From positions 124,001 through 188,000 of the forward strand of contig JAUILN010000018.1 of the NCBI GenBank assembly GCA_030432695.1: 64,000 nt of DNA, read 5' to 3'. The notes beneath the pieces are model-generated. The model saw only the letters and a program-made list of their open reading frames with translations. It was not told the DNA's origin and ran no database searches. Position numbers and translations under genes: made by a program. Every line of letters starts with the position of its first letter. The first letter of the stretch is position 1. Source of the DNA: a bacterium. GTDB lineage: Bacteria; Planctomycetota; UBA1135; UBA2386. Shown here piece after piece: positions 17,036 through 25,669 of the stretch.

Positions 17036-17385
17036 GGCGAGCCGTTGGTGAGCCATTCGACCAGGGCCGCGCCGCCGGCCGGCGAGGCGCCTTCGACGAG
17101 CTGGTCCTCGGTGATGCCGCGCTTCTTCATGCACGGCGAGCAGACCAGGATCTTGCCACCATTGGCGACGAACTTCTCGACCAACTCCTTCAGCGGGGCG
17201 AACGGCGCGCCCTCGTCGATCTGGTCGTACTCGCCCTTCACCGCGGCCCACACCCCGTCGGTGCTGAGGAACACCATCGTGTCCTTGTCGCTGCCGAGCG
17301 CCGCGTTGGCGACCACGAACCCGACGGTGGCCTTGTCGCCATCGGACTTCGAGTGGGTGATGGAGACGCAGAAGCTGTTGCTCAT
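17020..17385 (-). CDS. DsrE-family sulfur-relay protein
   Basis: A 121-residue protein of the DsrE/DsrF/TusD fold, small subunits that accept and hand on persulfide sulfur. Visible features are the family-like SITHSKSDGDKATVGFVVANAAL opening, TMVFLSTDGVW, and the active loop KILVCSPCMKKRG with Cys82 and Cys85. It is the first gene of the operon DsrE, TusA-OsmC, MetE-like, TusA-like. The ATG at 17385 was chosen over the frame start at 17424. It lies 7 nt after a TATGCT box and 39 nt after the stop of the upstream sigma-factor gene, so it may have its own leaderless promoter. It probably donates sulfur to the two TusA-like proteins (inference). Confidence 0.85.
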   Translation of the reverse strand: MSNSFCVSITHSKSDGDKATVGFVVANAALGSDKDTMVFLSTDGVWAAVKGEYDQIDEGAPFAPLKELVEKFVANGGKILVCSPCMKKRGITEDQLVEGASPAGGAALVEWLTNGSPCVTY

Positions 17386-17392
17386 GGGCGGC

Positions 17393-17398
17393 AGCATA
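17393..17398 (-). promoter_or_regulatory. Candidate -10 box of the DsrE/MetE-like operon (leaderless)
   Basis: Minus-strand GCTATGCT, with the TATGCT hexamer 7 nt before the ATG at 17385. No clear -35. It would let the sulfur-relay operon be expressed separately from the sigma gene upstream. Confidence 0.45.
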
Positions 17399-17424
17399 GC
17401 GGCTGCCGGACGCCGCACGCCCAC

Positions 17425-19497
17425 TCACCTGCCGCGTCGAGGCGAGGGTTCGGTGACGTCGTGCAGACTCACGCCCACCGCGTCGCTCCAGTCCTCCGGC
17501 GCCGGCCAGGAGTGCAGCTCCGCGGCGGCGAAGTCGCAGAGGTGTAGCGAGTCGTCGGCCCAGACCAGCAGCGCCGTTCCATCAGCGGTCCGGCAGACGG
17601 CACGGATGCGTTCGGGAATCAGGTCGCGGCGCGCGAGGAACGCGCGGGCGAGGTCTTCCGCGGAGGGGCGAGCGGGCGCGTCGTCGGCGCGGAAGGCCTC
17701 GCGCAGCGACTCGGGCACGTCGTGTTCCTCCAGGATCGCCTCGCGGTCCGGCACCTCCGGGCGGAAGGCCGTTCGCCCGACTTCCCGGTCGGCGGCCACG
17801 TCGAGGGTCACCCACTCGGCGTCGCGCGTGGGGCGGTACCGCGCGAGGTCGGCGTGGGAGCCCTCGGCCGGGCGCCGCTCGGCGTAGCGCACCTGGCGAC
17901 CCTGGGACTCGATCGGCAGATCGACCGGGATCACGCCGATGCCGGAGCCGCCGACCGCCTGGACGCGGCGTTGCACGACGCTCTCCCGGCCGGTCTCGAG
18001 GTCGGCGATCCGCAGTTCCTCGAACACGATGCCGGGCTTGCCGAACTCCAGCGTGACCACCGGCTGGCCGGCGGCGTCGGAGTAGCCGGCGCTTCGGACC
18101 ACGAAGCGGTCGTCGAGCCAGTGGGTGGCGTGGCGGCGCTCGGCGGGGATGGCCGGCAGGTCGGTGAAGCGCCGACCGATCCGTGCGCGGGTGGCGTCGA
18201 ACAACGCGAGTGCGCCGTCGATCTCGATCAGCCACCGGTCGTCGCGGCGGGCGAGCAGGTCGAAGGGCGCGTCGAGTCGTCGCAGCCTGCCGCGCTCGGT
18301 ATCGATCCGCACCGGTCCGTTGGAGGTGTCGGCGTACTCGAAGCGCTCGGCGGTGCCGAGGCCGCGCACCCGCTGGGCGCGAAGCAGTTCACGGACTTCG
18401 TAACGGTCGAGGTCCACATGGAGGATGCGCGCGCGGTACGGACCGCGTCTCTCGCCGGGCTCCGGTGGAACCTGCCAGCGCAGCACGCGCGGCGAGTCGT
18501 TCAGCGGGGTCGCGTTCCACGGGCTTTCGCCCAGCGTCACGCGGCGGATCGCGGGAGCGGCGACGCGGACCTCCCAGAGCGAGACCTCGCGTGCACCTGC
18601 CGCCGACCCGAGATGCGCCAGCGCCACGAAGCGGTGCGGGTCGCGGGAGGCTGGACCGGGCGGCGCGCTCGGGTTCACGAACGGGATCTCGACCCGGGAG
18701 GGCGCAGAGGCGGGCTCTCTCGGTGGCGACGACGCGGCGATTCTCGGCGTCGGGTCGGCCGGGTCCGCAGTGGGCGCGGTGGCGGGCGCCGGGTCGACCG
18801 AGCCTCCGAGGAGCACGGCGAGCGTGCCCAGCACGACGGCGACCGCGGCGAGCAGCGCGACCGCGGCCTGCCGGCTCGTCGGTCCCGCCAGTCGCGCTGC
18901 CCCGCGCGTCGCCCTCGCCGGGATTCCCGCGGCGGAGGCGGGCTCGGGTGCGGGCAGCGAGAACATCGCCAGGGGCACCAGCCACGCCCGGCGCCCGCCG
19001 TCGACCGTGTGGTCGAGCCGCGCGCGGAGCCGCTCGAGGCCGCGCTTCAGCCGGGTGCGCACGGTGGCGTGCGGGACGTCGAGACGGCGTGCGACCTCGA
19101 GAGGTTCGAGACCTTCGACGAAGCGCAGCAGGATCGTCGCGCGGAACGGTTCCTCCAGGCGGTGGACCTCGTCGAGCACGCGGCGCAGCAGGTCGAGGCG
19201 CTCGGCGGCCTCGTCGGTACTGCTCTCGGCTCGACTCGCGGCGGCGGCCAGTTCCCGCTGCAGCCGGCGGCGCTCGGTGCGCCGGAGCTGGTTGCCGTGG
19301 TTGCGCACGATGCCCGCGATCCAGCCGCCGAGCGGTGCGCCCGCTGCCGGTGGGTGGCGCAGCGCGGTGAGCCAGGCGTCCTGCGCCACGTCGTCGCCAT
19401 CGTGGGGATCGCCGACCAGCGCGCGCGCGAGGCGGCGGGCCCGGCGTGCTTCGGTGGCGAGGCGTGCGGCGTCGAGGTTGCGGAGGTCGTCGGTCAT
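17425..19497 (-). CDS. Membrane-anchored sigma factor with large extracytoplasmic C-terminal domain
   Basis: A 690-residue fusion. Residues 1-165 are an ECF sigma factor: region 2 in DDVAQDAWLTALRHP and WIAGIVRNHGNQLRR, region 4 in PFRATILLRFVEGLEPLEVARRLDVPHATVRTRLKR. A single membrane helix lies at 211-231 (VALLAAVAVVLGTLAVLLGG). A Pro/Ala/Thr-rich linker and about 440 residues of mostly beta character without a recognised family follow. With the sigma part inside the cell, the C-terminal part would be outside, suggesting direct sensing by a tethered sigma factor (inference). The ATG at 19497 starts the sigma domain; upstream frame sequence is not protein-like. It is divergent from a second sigma gene at 19645 and precedes the sulfur-relay operon by 39 nt. 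Confidence 0.85.
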   Translation of the reverse strand: MTDDLRNLDAARLATEARRARRLARALVGDPHDGDDVAQDAWLTALRHPPAAGAPLGGWIAGIVRNHGNQLRRTERRRLQRELAAAASRAESSTDEAAERLDLLRRVLDEVHRLEEPFRATILLRFVEGLEPLEVARRLDVPHATVRTRLKRGLERLRARLDHTVDGGRRAWLVPLAMFSLPAPEPASAAGIPARATRGAARLAGPTSRQAAVALLAAVAVVLGTLAVLLGGSVDPAPATAPTADPADPTPRIAASSPPREPASAPSRVEIPFVNPSAPPGPASRDPHRFVALAHLGSAAGAREVSLWEVRVAAPAIRRVTLGESPWNATPLNDSPRVLRWQVPPEPGERRGPYRARILHVDLDRYEVRELLRAQRVRGLGTAERFEYADTSNGPVRIDTERGRLRRLDAPFDLLARRDDRWLIEIDGALALFDATRARIGRRFTDLPAIPAERRHATHWLDDRFVVRSAGYSDAAGQPVVTLEFGKPGIVFEELRIADLETGRESVVQRRVQAVGGSGIGVIPVDLPIESQGRQVRYAERRPAEGSHADLARYRPTRDAEWVTLDVAADREVGRTAFRPEVPDREAILEEHDVPESLREAFRADDAPARPSAEDLARAFLARRDLIPERIRAVCRTADGTALLVWADDSLHLCDFAAAELHSWPAPEDWSDAVGVSLHDVTEPSPRRGR

Positions 19498-19644
19498 GGC
19501 TGCGCTCGGTGGTTCCCGAGGAGTTGGCCGCAGCAGCCCGTCGTGTTCCCGGTCGGGGCGACGAATCGGCGCGAGGAGCCCGATCCGGGGTTCTTCAGGA
19601 TCGGGCTGTAGGGTAGCGCGCGCACCGGCAACCAATCGGTGGAC

Positions 19645-20205
19645 ATGGCCAAGCCTCCGCCAGAACCACCCGACGATGCCGGCCGGCAGGCGCGCTTCCT
19701 GGCGCTGGTCGATGGCTACCAGGGCGCCCTGCGCAAGCTGGTCGCCTGCCATGCCAGCAGCTCCGCGGACCGCGAAGATCTGTTCCAGGACATCCTGCTG
19801 CAGCTCTGGCGGGCGTTCGAATCGTTCCGCGGCGAGTCGACCTTCTCGACCTTCCTCTACCGCGTCGCGCTGAACACCGCGCTGATGGGCCGGCGGCGGC
19901 GCGGCCGGCGGGTTCCGGCCGCCAGCGAACCGGCTGTCGAGAGCCTCGCGGCGCCGACCGGGTCGGCTCCCGGCGACGGGGAGGTCGAGCGGCTCTACGC
20001 GGCGATCCGTGCGCTCGGCGCGATCGACCGTGCGGTGCTGCTGCTGGTGCTCGAGGAGCGCAGCCACGCCGAGATCGCGGCCATCACCGGCCTGAGCCTC
20101 GGCAACGTCGGCGTGCGGTTGGTCCGCGCCCGACGCCGCCTGCGCCGGATGCTCGAGACCCCGACCGACCCCAGGAGCGACGACCGATGCTCGACCAAGA
20201 CCTGA
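19645..20205 (+). CDS. ECF-type RNA polymerase sigma factor
   Basis: A 186-residue sigma-70-family protein. Region 2: ADREDLFQDILLQLWRAFESFRGESTFSTFLYRVALNTAL. Region 4: AIRALGAIDRAVLLLVLEERSHAEIAAITGLSLGNVGVRLVRARRRLRRML. It recruits RNA polymerase to its own promoter class. The end overlaps the following membrane-protein gene by 19 nt, so the pair is co-translated and that membrane protein may be its regulator. The ATG at 19645 was chosen over a GTG two codons earlier. A TAGGGT box at 19611-19616 could be its -10. It is divergent from the tethered sigma factor. Confidence 0.88.
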   Translation: MAKPPPEPPDDAGRQARFLALVDGYQGALRKLVACHASSSADREDLFQDILLQLWRAFESFRGESTFSTFLYRVALNTALMGRRRRGRRVPAASEPAVESLAAPTGSAPGDGEVERLYAAIRALGAIDRAVLLLVLEERSHAEIAAITGLSLGNVGVRLVRARRRLRRMLETPTDPRSDDRCSTKT

Positions 20206-20894
20206 AGGACCTGTGGGCCCGGGCCGATGCGGGCACCGCCGCGCGGACCCCCGCCGAACTCGAGGAGCTGCTCCGTCCGACCGCGGACCGATCGGCGCGG
20301 GGACTCGGCTTCCTGGCCTGGACCCAACTCGTGATGCTCGCGGTCACCGCGGCCTTGGCGGCGGCGAACCTGCCCGGCTACCGGAGCAACCCGACGATGC
20401 TGGCGGTCGAGGCAGGGTTGCTGCTCGCGGGACTCGGCTTCGGATACCTCGCGGTGCGCATCCTGGTGCGCGCGCGCCAACTCGCCCGCGCCGATGTTCC
20501 GCTGCTGGCTGCGGTCGAGCGGCGCCTGGCCTTCGCGCGCGGCTGCTACCGACCGTGGCTGGTCGGCGCCGCACTGACGCCGTGGATGTTCAGCCTCGCG
20601 ATCAACACGCTGATCGACAACCAGGACGGGCACTACCCGATCCACCACCCTGCGGAGTTCGCGGTGGTCAGCCTGGTGATGTTCGCGATCGCCGGGGTGA
20701 GCACCAAGGTGGCCACCGACCAGGCGCTGCGCGAACTCACCGCGCTGGCCAGCGACCTGCAGGCCGATGCACTGGAGGAGACCCCAGGGCTCGCCGCCGA
20801 CCGGCGCCGCCTGCGGATCGGGATGCTCGTGGCGTGTCTGCTGCTGGTGGGCGGGGTGGTTGCGGGGTTCTGGCTGTGGTTGCGGGCGGCCTGA
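20187..20894 (+). CDS. Multi-pass membrane protein, possible anti-sigma partner
   Basis: A 235-residue protein with about five predicted membrane helices, e.g. residues 40-64, 69-93, 125-145, 160-180 and 212-234. The N-terminal 38 residues (LKDLWARADAG...PAELEELLRP) are hydrophilic and likely cytoplasmic. No enzymatic motif is seen. Because it overlaps the sigma-factor gene by 19 nt and starts with a cytoplasmic segment, it may hold that sigma factor at the membrane, as anti-sigma factors do (inference from context only). It could equally be an unrelated sensor. Confidence 0.72.
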   Translation: MLDQDLKDLWARADAGTAARTPAELEELLRPTADRSARGLGFLAWTQLVMLAVTAALAAANLPGYRSNPTMLAVEAGLLLAGLGFGYLAVRILVRARQLARADVPLLAAVERRLAFARGCYRPWLVGAALTPWMFSLAINTLIDNQDGHYPIHHPAEFAVVSLVMFAIAGVSTKVATDQALRELTALASDLQADALEETPGLAADRRRLRIGMLVACLLLVGGVVAGFWLWLRAA

Positions 20895-21140
20895 CCGCGG
20901 CGTCGAGCAGGGTGACCGGCACGCAGATCGCGGCCGCGCCTCCGCCGAGGATCCCGATCTCGTTCATGGATCGGGGAGGGCGAGTCGGGGCCTGGATCCG
21001 AGTCGACACGCGCGGTTCTCGTCGGTGCTCCGGATGAACCTCGGGCGGGGGTGTCCCGGGGGCGTGGTCCGTTCGACGGCCCGGCGCGCGGGCCGGTCCG
21101 CTCACGACGGGCTACACTTCGGAGTCGCCCTCTCCGGCCC
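20895..21140. other. Intergenic region with kinase promoter candidate
   Basis: 246 bases. A TACACT hexamer at 21113-21118 lies 22 nt before the kinase ATG and may be its -10. No RNA gene or terminator is recognised. A short minus-strand open frame from 20967 starts with a Gly-rich FAD-like motif but quickly loses protein character. Confidence 0.4.
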
Positions 21141-23663
21141 ATGTCCGACTCCGCGCCCGATCCCCGTCCAGGTGAGAGCAGTGCCTCGCGCCCCCCGAGT
21201 TCCTCGCTCGACGGCGGCCGCTTCGCGCCGGGCACCGTGCTCGCCGCGCGCTACCGCATCACGGGTCTGCTGGGCCGTGGGGGAATGGGCGAGGTCTACC
21301 GCGCCGAAGACCTCACGCTCGGCGAGCACGTCGCGCTGAAGTTCCTGCCGCCCGGCTTCGCCCGTGACCCCGATGCGCTCGCGCGCCTCCATCACGAGGT
21401 GCGCACCTCGCGGCAGATCACCCACCGCAACGTCGTCCGCGTCCACGACGTCGGTGAGGTCGACGGCGACCCGTTCCTGTCGATGGAGTTCGTGCAGGGC
21501 GAGGACCTCGCCTCGCTGCTGCGGCGCATCGGTCGACTGCCCGAGGAGAAGGGCGTGGCTCTGGCTCGGCAGATCTGTGCGGGCCTCGCGGCGGCCCACG
21601 ATCGGGGCGTGCTGCACCGTGACCTCAAGCCCGCCAACGTGATGGTCGACGGCGACGGCAACGCCAAGCTGACCGACTTCGGGCTCGCTGCACTGATCGC
21701 GGACGCTGCGGTCGGTGAGCGCGTCGGCACGCCGGCCTACATGGCGCCCGAGCAGTTCGCGCGGGGCGTCGCGACCGAGGCGTCGGACATCTTCTCGCTC
21801 GGGCTGCTGCTCCACGAGATCTTCACCGGCGAGCGGGCGATCCAGGCGTCGACCGTCTCGGAGCTCACCGCCGCGCACCGTACGCCGTTCAGCGGACCCG
21901 CCGAGCGCGTGGGCGGCCTCGACCCGGCGATCGACCGCGCGGTCCGTCGCTGCCTCGCGCTGAGTCCCGGCGACCGGCCGACCTCGGCACTCCGCGTCGC
22001 AGGTGCGCTGCCGGGTGGCGACCCCCTGGCGCAGGCACTCGCCGCGGGTGAGACGCCGTCGCCCGAACTCGTCGCGCGCGCGGAGGGGCCGCCGGCATTG
22101 TCGCTGCCGGTCGTCGGCGGTCTGCTGGGGCTCGCACTGCTGGCCTTCGGCTTCATGGTCTGGTCGTTCGGCCAGACCTCGATCTTCCAGGTGGAGGGCA
22201 CGCCGCTCGAGCCGGCGGTGCTCGAGCACCGCGCCCGGGAGCTGGCCCAGCGCGCTGGGGCCTTCCCGCTGGCGGCGGGCATGGGGCGCTTCGAGGTCGA
22301 TCTGGCGCGTGCCAACGATGGGGGACTGAAGCGCGCCCGGTTCGCGGCTACCGACGCGCCGTGGCCCGGGCTGGTGCAGTTCGCCTACCGTGCGGGCGAG
22401 CACCCGATCGCCCCCGTCACGCGCTGGATCGGTGCCGGCACGACCTGGGACGACCCACCGGTCAACACGCCGGGCACGGTGGCCGTGCGCCTCGACAGCC
22501 GTGGCCGGCTGGTCGAACTCGTGGTCGCCCACCGCGATCCGCCCGGAGCCGGCCCGGAACCCGACGACGGATACGCTCCCTGGTTCGAGGCTGCGGGGCT
22601 GGACCGGTCCGCCTTCCGGCCCGTCGCTGCCACGGGGCTGCCGCCGGTGTTCGCCGACGAGCGCGCGGCGTGGACGAGTGGCGAGGAGAACGACGCGCGC
22701 GCGCTGCGCGTCGAGGCCGCGCGCCTCGCAGGTCGGCTGGTGTGGTGGCGGGCCGCGCCGGAGTCCGCGCCGATCGCCGCGCCGCGCGACTTCCTGGCCC
22801 CGCTGCTGGTGTTCTCGGCGATGCTGCTGATCGGAGGCTGGTTCGCCCAGCGCAACGTCCGCGCCGGCCGCGCCGACGTCCGCGGCGCGAGCGTGCTCGC
22901 CGCCTTGACCGGAGGGACCTTCCTGCTCGGCTCGTTGCTGCCGGCGCCGAGCATGTTCGTGCACGGCGGCCCCACGCTGGTGTTCCGCATCGTCGCGTTC
23001 GCGCTGCTGTTCGCAGCGGTGTCCTGGGTTGCCTACGCGGCCCTCGAACCGGCGCTGCGGCGTAGCCTGCCGAGCACGCTCCGGTCGTGGAACCGGCTGC
23101 TGCGCGGCGGCTTCGGCGATCCGTTCGTCCACCGCGACCTGTTCCTCGGTCTCGCTGCGGGTCTCCTCGAACTCGGTTTCGACGCGGCACTGTGGGGCGA
23201 CCTCGACGACGTCCATGCGGTCTTTCCGCACGGTGCCGCCGCCCTGCACGGCCTCGGCGCCGTGACTGCCAGCGTCTTCCATCTGATGGTGGTGCTGGTG
23301 CCGATGGCGCTGTTCTTCCTGTTCGGCCTGCCGCGGCTCGTCGTCCGGTCGTCGATCCTGGCCGACCTGCTCGGCGCTACGCTGCTCCTGCTGTCCGTCA
23401 GCGGGTTTGCGCGTTTCGACCCGAGAGCCTGGCTCACCGCGGCGGTCGTGATCGTGCTCGCTCGATTCGTCGGGCTGGTGGCGCTGTTCGGTTTCGCGAT
23501 CGTGCCGGTCTTGCTGCAGCTCACCCCGTTCACCTGGGACCTGTCGCAGTGGTGGGCAGGTCCGTCGCTGGTGGGGCCGGCCCTGGTGCTCGGCCTGCTC
23601 GTCACCACCGCGGTCCGCGCCCGGCGACGGGTGGTGGCCACCGAGGAGACCGCAACCGCATGA
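21141..23663 (+). CDS. Receptor-like Ser/Thr protein kinase, multi-pass membrane
   Basis: An 840-residue eukaryote-like kinase. Residues 38-300 form the kinase domain: P-loop GRGGMG (45-50), Lys67, HRD (159-161), DLKPANV, DFG (179-181), and APE (202-204), so it should be active. A membrane helix follows at about 317-340. A soluble region of some 180 residues comes next, then a block of about seven hydrophobic helices from about residue 550 to the end. The kinase would phosphorylate cytoplasmic targets in response to a membrane or extracellular cue. The ATG at 21141 begins a hydrophilic N-terminus; the open frame upstream is not protein-like. It ends in an ATGA overlap with a thioredoxin gene. 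Confidence 0.92.
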   Translation: MSDSAPDPRPGESSASRPPSSSLDGGRFAPGTVLAARYRITGLLGRGGMGEVYRAEDLTLGEHVALKFLPPGFARDPDALARLHHEVRTSRQITHRNVVRVHDVGEVDGDPFLSMEFVQGEDLASLLRRIGRLPEEKGVALARQICAGLAAAHDRGVLHRDLKPANVMVDGDGNAKLTDFGLAALIADAAVGERVGTPAYMAPEQFARGVATEASDIFSLGLLLHEIFTGERAIQASTVSELTAAHRTPFSGPAERVGGLDPAIDRAVRRCLALSPGDRPTSALRVAGALPGGDPLAQALAAGETPSPELVARAEGPPALSLPVVGGLLGLALLAFGFMVWSFGQTSIFQVEGTPLEPAVLEHRARELAQRAGAFPLAAGMGRFEVDLARANDGGLKRARFAATDAPWPGLVQFAYRAGEHPIAPVTRWIGAGTTWDDPPVNTPGTVAVRLDSRGRLVELVVAHRDPPGAGPEPDDGYAPWFEAAGLDRSAFRPVAATGLPPVFADERAAWTSGEENDARALRVEAARLAGRLVWWRAAPESAPIAAPRDFLAPLLVFSAMLLIGGWFAQRNVRAGRADVRGASVLAALTGGTFLLGSLLPAPSMFVHGGPTLVFRIVAFALLFAAVSWVAYAALEPALRRSLPSTLRSWNRLLRGGFGDPFVHRDLFLGLAAGLLELGFDAALWGDLDDVHAVFPHGAAALHGLGAVTASVFHLMVVLVPMALFFLFGLPRLVVRSSILADLLGATLLLLSVSGFARFDPRAWLTAAVVIVLARFVGLVALFGFAIVPVLLQLTPFTWDLSQWWAGPSLVGPALVLGLLVTTAVRARRRVVATEETATA

Positions 23664-24094
23664 CCGACTCCGTGATCCTGCCGTGCTCCGCGTGCGGCAC
23701 CCTGAACCGCGTGCCGCTCGCGCGGCTCCAGGACGTTCCGGTGTGCAGCGACTGCCGCGCGCACCTGCTCCCCGGTCGACCCATCGATCTCGACGCGGCC
23801 GGCTTCGAGCGCCTCACCACGCGCAGCGACTTGCCGGTGGTGGTCGACTTCTGGGCGTCGTGGTGTGGGCCCTGTCGGCAGATGGCGCCGCACTTCCAGG
23901 CCGCGGCAAAGGAGCTGTGCACCCGGGCGCTGTTCGGCAAGGTCGATACCGAGCGGCATACCCAGCTGGCGCAACGCTTCGGGATCAGCGGCATCCCGAC
24001 CCTCATCGTGTTCCGCCACGGCCAGGAGCTGGCGCGGCAGAGCGGGGCGCTGTCCCAGGCGCAGATCGTCGGGTGGGTGACCGCGCAGGCGTGA
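23660..24094 (+). CDS. trxC: Thioredoxin 2-like protein with N-terminal zinc ribbon
   Basis: A 144-residue thioredoxin of the TrxC type, a cytoplasmic disulfide reductase. The N-terminal zinc ribbon has CSAC (9-12) and CSDC (29-32). The thioredoxin fold follows with the active site WCGPC (Cys69, Cys72) and the cis-Pro in GISGIPTL. The length is normal for TrxC. The start ATG at 23660 overlaps the kinase stop as ATGA, so expression is coupled to the kinase gene. That neighbourhood is unusual for trxC, and a link between redox state and the kinase is possible (inference). Confidence 0.92.
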   Translation: MTDSVILPCSACGTLNRVPLARLQDVPVCSDCRAHLLPGRPIDLDAAGFERLTTRSDLPVVVDFWASWCGPCRQMAPHFQAAAKELCTRALFGKVDTERHTQLAQRFGISGIPTLIVFRHGQELARQSGALSQAQIVGWVTAQA

Positions 24095-24112
24095 TGCCAC
24101 GCGGGGCCTCGG

Positions 24113-25564
24113 TCAGAACACCGTCGCGAGCAGCGCGTTGCTGACCCCGCCATCGAGCTGGTAGGCCTGCATGCGCACCTCGCCGGCGAACGGCATGTAG
24201 GGGACGCTGAGCGTGAACCGCGCCACCCCGAGCGTGTCGCTGGAGCGTTGCTCGATGGCGATCGGCTCGACGTCCATGTAGCAGTTGTCGAAGCCGAACA
24301 TGGTCAGGTCGAGCGGACCGCCGGCCGGCGAGTCGAAGCCGAAAGCCAACCAGGTCATCGTGTTCGGTGGACCGACGACGCTCAGGTTCGCGGTGCTGTC
24401 GGTCGCGGTGATCGGGTCCCACGCGTCGAGGAACGGCACGTGGCCAGCGGAGCCGGGACAGCCGGCGCCGAGCACGACCGGCAGGGACGTCGGCACCGCG
24501 AAGCCGGCGAGTTCGGCGGCCGGACCGGCCGGGCCGGAGAAGCGCGTCTGCAGGAAGTTCACGTTCCAGAGCGCCTGGGTCTGGTTGGCGTCGAGCTGGA
24601 CGTCGTTCGCCTCGAACGAGTCCGGGCCGGTCCGGGGGATCGAGAAGATCGTCTGACCGGGTCCCGCACCGAAGAACCCGTCCTGGAACTCGGCTTGGTC
24701 GACCGCGGCGCCGAACGTACGGGCCCGGATGTCGACACGGTCGTCACAGGCACGGGTCTCGACGATCGACTTCGCGGCGCCGGCGCTCGGGTTCTGGAAG
24801 CCGAACGCGTAGCTGACGATGCTCTCGCGCGAGCGCTGCAGCGGGACGTCGACGTCCATGCCGGGTTGGCTGGAGCGGACCCGCGCGAAGCCGCCGACGC
24901 TCTCGAGGTCGAGGATGTCGTCCACGAAGGCCCGCACCACGTCCTCGTTGATGCCGCTGGCGGTGATCCGGTGGCGGCCGAAGCCCTGCAGCGGGTTGGA
25001 CGGCGTGCCGGTGAAGAACTCGACGTCCTGTGCATCGGGGAACTGCGAGACCTCGGTGCGAAGGTGCAACACGTCGATCGGTTCGGCCGCGAGCAGGCGG
25101 ACCTGGACGCGGGCCGCGCCGCGGGTCCCGGCGCCCTCGAAGGAATGGGTCTCGGCGCGGCGGTACCGAGTGTGGACCAGCCGGTTGCCGGGTCGCTCCA
25201 CCTCCAGCGCCGTGTTCTCGTTGAGGAAGTCGATCTGGTCGAACTGGCCGAGCACGGTCGACGCGGTCCACACCTTCGGGTCGGAGGTGGCTGCGAAGAC
25301 CACGATCACGCGACCGGGTGCGCCGCCCGTGGTCAGAGCGCGCAGTGAGGCGCGGACCACCGGCAGCGAGGAGATCAAGCGCAGCCGCAGGCGGGCATTG
25401 CGGACGTCGAAGCGGGCAGTGGTGTTGCCGACCTCGTAGGCACCGGTGAAGGCCGGGGAGCCAGCGTCGGGGAGGTAGGCGCCGAATTCCTGGAACGGCG
25501 ATTGGGCCGGCAGGAGGGTCACGAGGCAGAGGCAGGCGGGGGTGAGCTGGGACAGGAGGCGCAT
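24113..25564 (-). CDS. Secreted hypothetical protein with shared C-terminal domain
   Basis: A 483-residue exported protein: signal peptide at residues 1-21 (ending LLPAQ). The body is all-beta in appearance, rich in Val, Phe, Arg and Thr. RLRLRLISSLPVVRASLRAL and FARVRSSQPGMDVDVPL do not match a family I know. From about residue 360 (VLGAGCPGSAGHVPFLDAW) to the end it has the Cys-Gly-rich C-terminal domain pattern shared by other secreted proteins in this window. Likely surface-exposed; function unknown. The ATG at 25564 lies 4 nt after a large hairpin, which may limit its translation. Convergent with the thioredoxin gene, 18 nt apart. Confidence 0.78.
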   Translation of the reverse strand: MRLLSQLTPACLCLVTLLPAQSPFQEFGAYLPDAGSPAFTGAYEVGNTTARFDVRNARLRLRLISSLPVVRASLRALTTGGAPGRVIVVFAATSDPKVWTASTVLGQFDQIDFLNENTALEVERPGNRLVHTRYRRAETHSFEGAGTRGAARVQVRLLAAEPIDVLHLRTEVSQFPDAQDVEFFTGTPSNPLQGFGRHRITASGINEDVVRAFVDDILDLESVGGFARVRSSQPGMDVDVPLQRSRESIVSYAFGFQNPSAGAAKSIVETRACDDRVDIRARTFGAAVDQAEFQDGFFGAGPGQTIFSIPRTGPDSFEANDVQLDANQTQALWNVNFLQTRFSGPAGPAAELAGFAVPTSLPVVLGAGCPGSAGHVPFLDAWDPITATDSTANLSVVGPPNTMTWLAFGFDSPAGGPLDLTMFGFDNCYMDVEPIAIEQRSSDTLGVARFTLSVPYMPFAGEVRMQAYQLDGGVSNALLATVF

Positions 25565-25568
25565 GGTC

Positions 25569-25638
25569 GGTTCTCTTCTCCGTGGATCGTCGGAATGCGG
25601 GGCAGCGCCGGTGCGCTGCCGATCCGGAGAGAAGGACC
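25569..25638 (-). repeat. Long imperfect hairpin between two minus-strand genes
   Basis: The inner arms GGCAGCGC and GCGCTGCC (25601-25608 / 25613-25620) pair perfectly around a CGGT loop. The outer arms 25569-25588 and 25621-25638 are near-complementary with small bulges. It sits 31 nt after the kinase/FGE stop and 4 nt before the next start codon. It could end upstream transcription or hide the ribosome site. No U-tract. Confidence 0.5.
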
Positions 25639-25669
25639 TGCGCTGGATCGTGACCGGGAATCCGCGGTG

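Noticed and set aside
20737..20967. Short minus-strand frame starting MNEIGILGGGAAA, like an FAD-binding N-terminus
   Set aside because: The resemblance covers about 25 residues only, then the frame runs antisense into a membrane-protein gene; a remnant is possible but not supportable.
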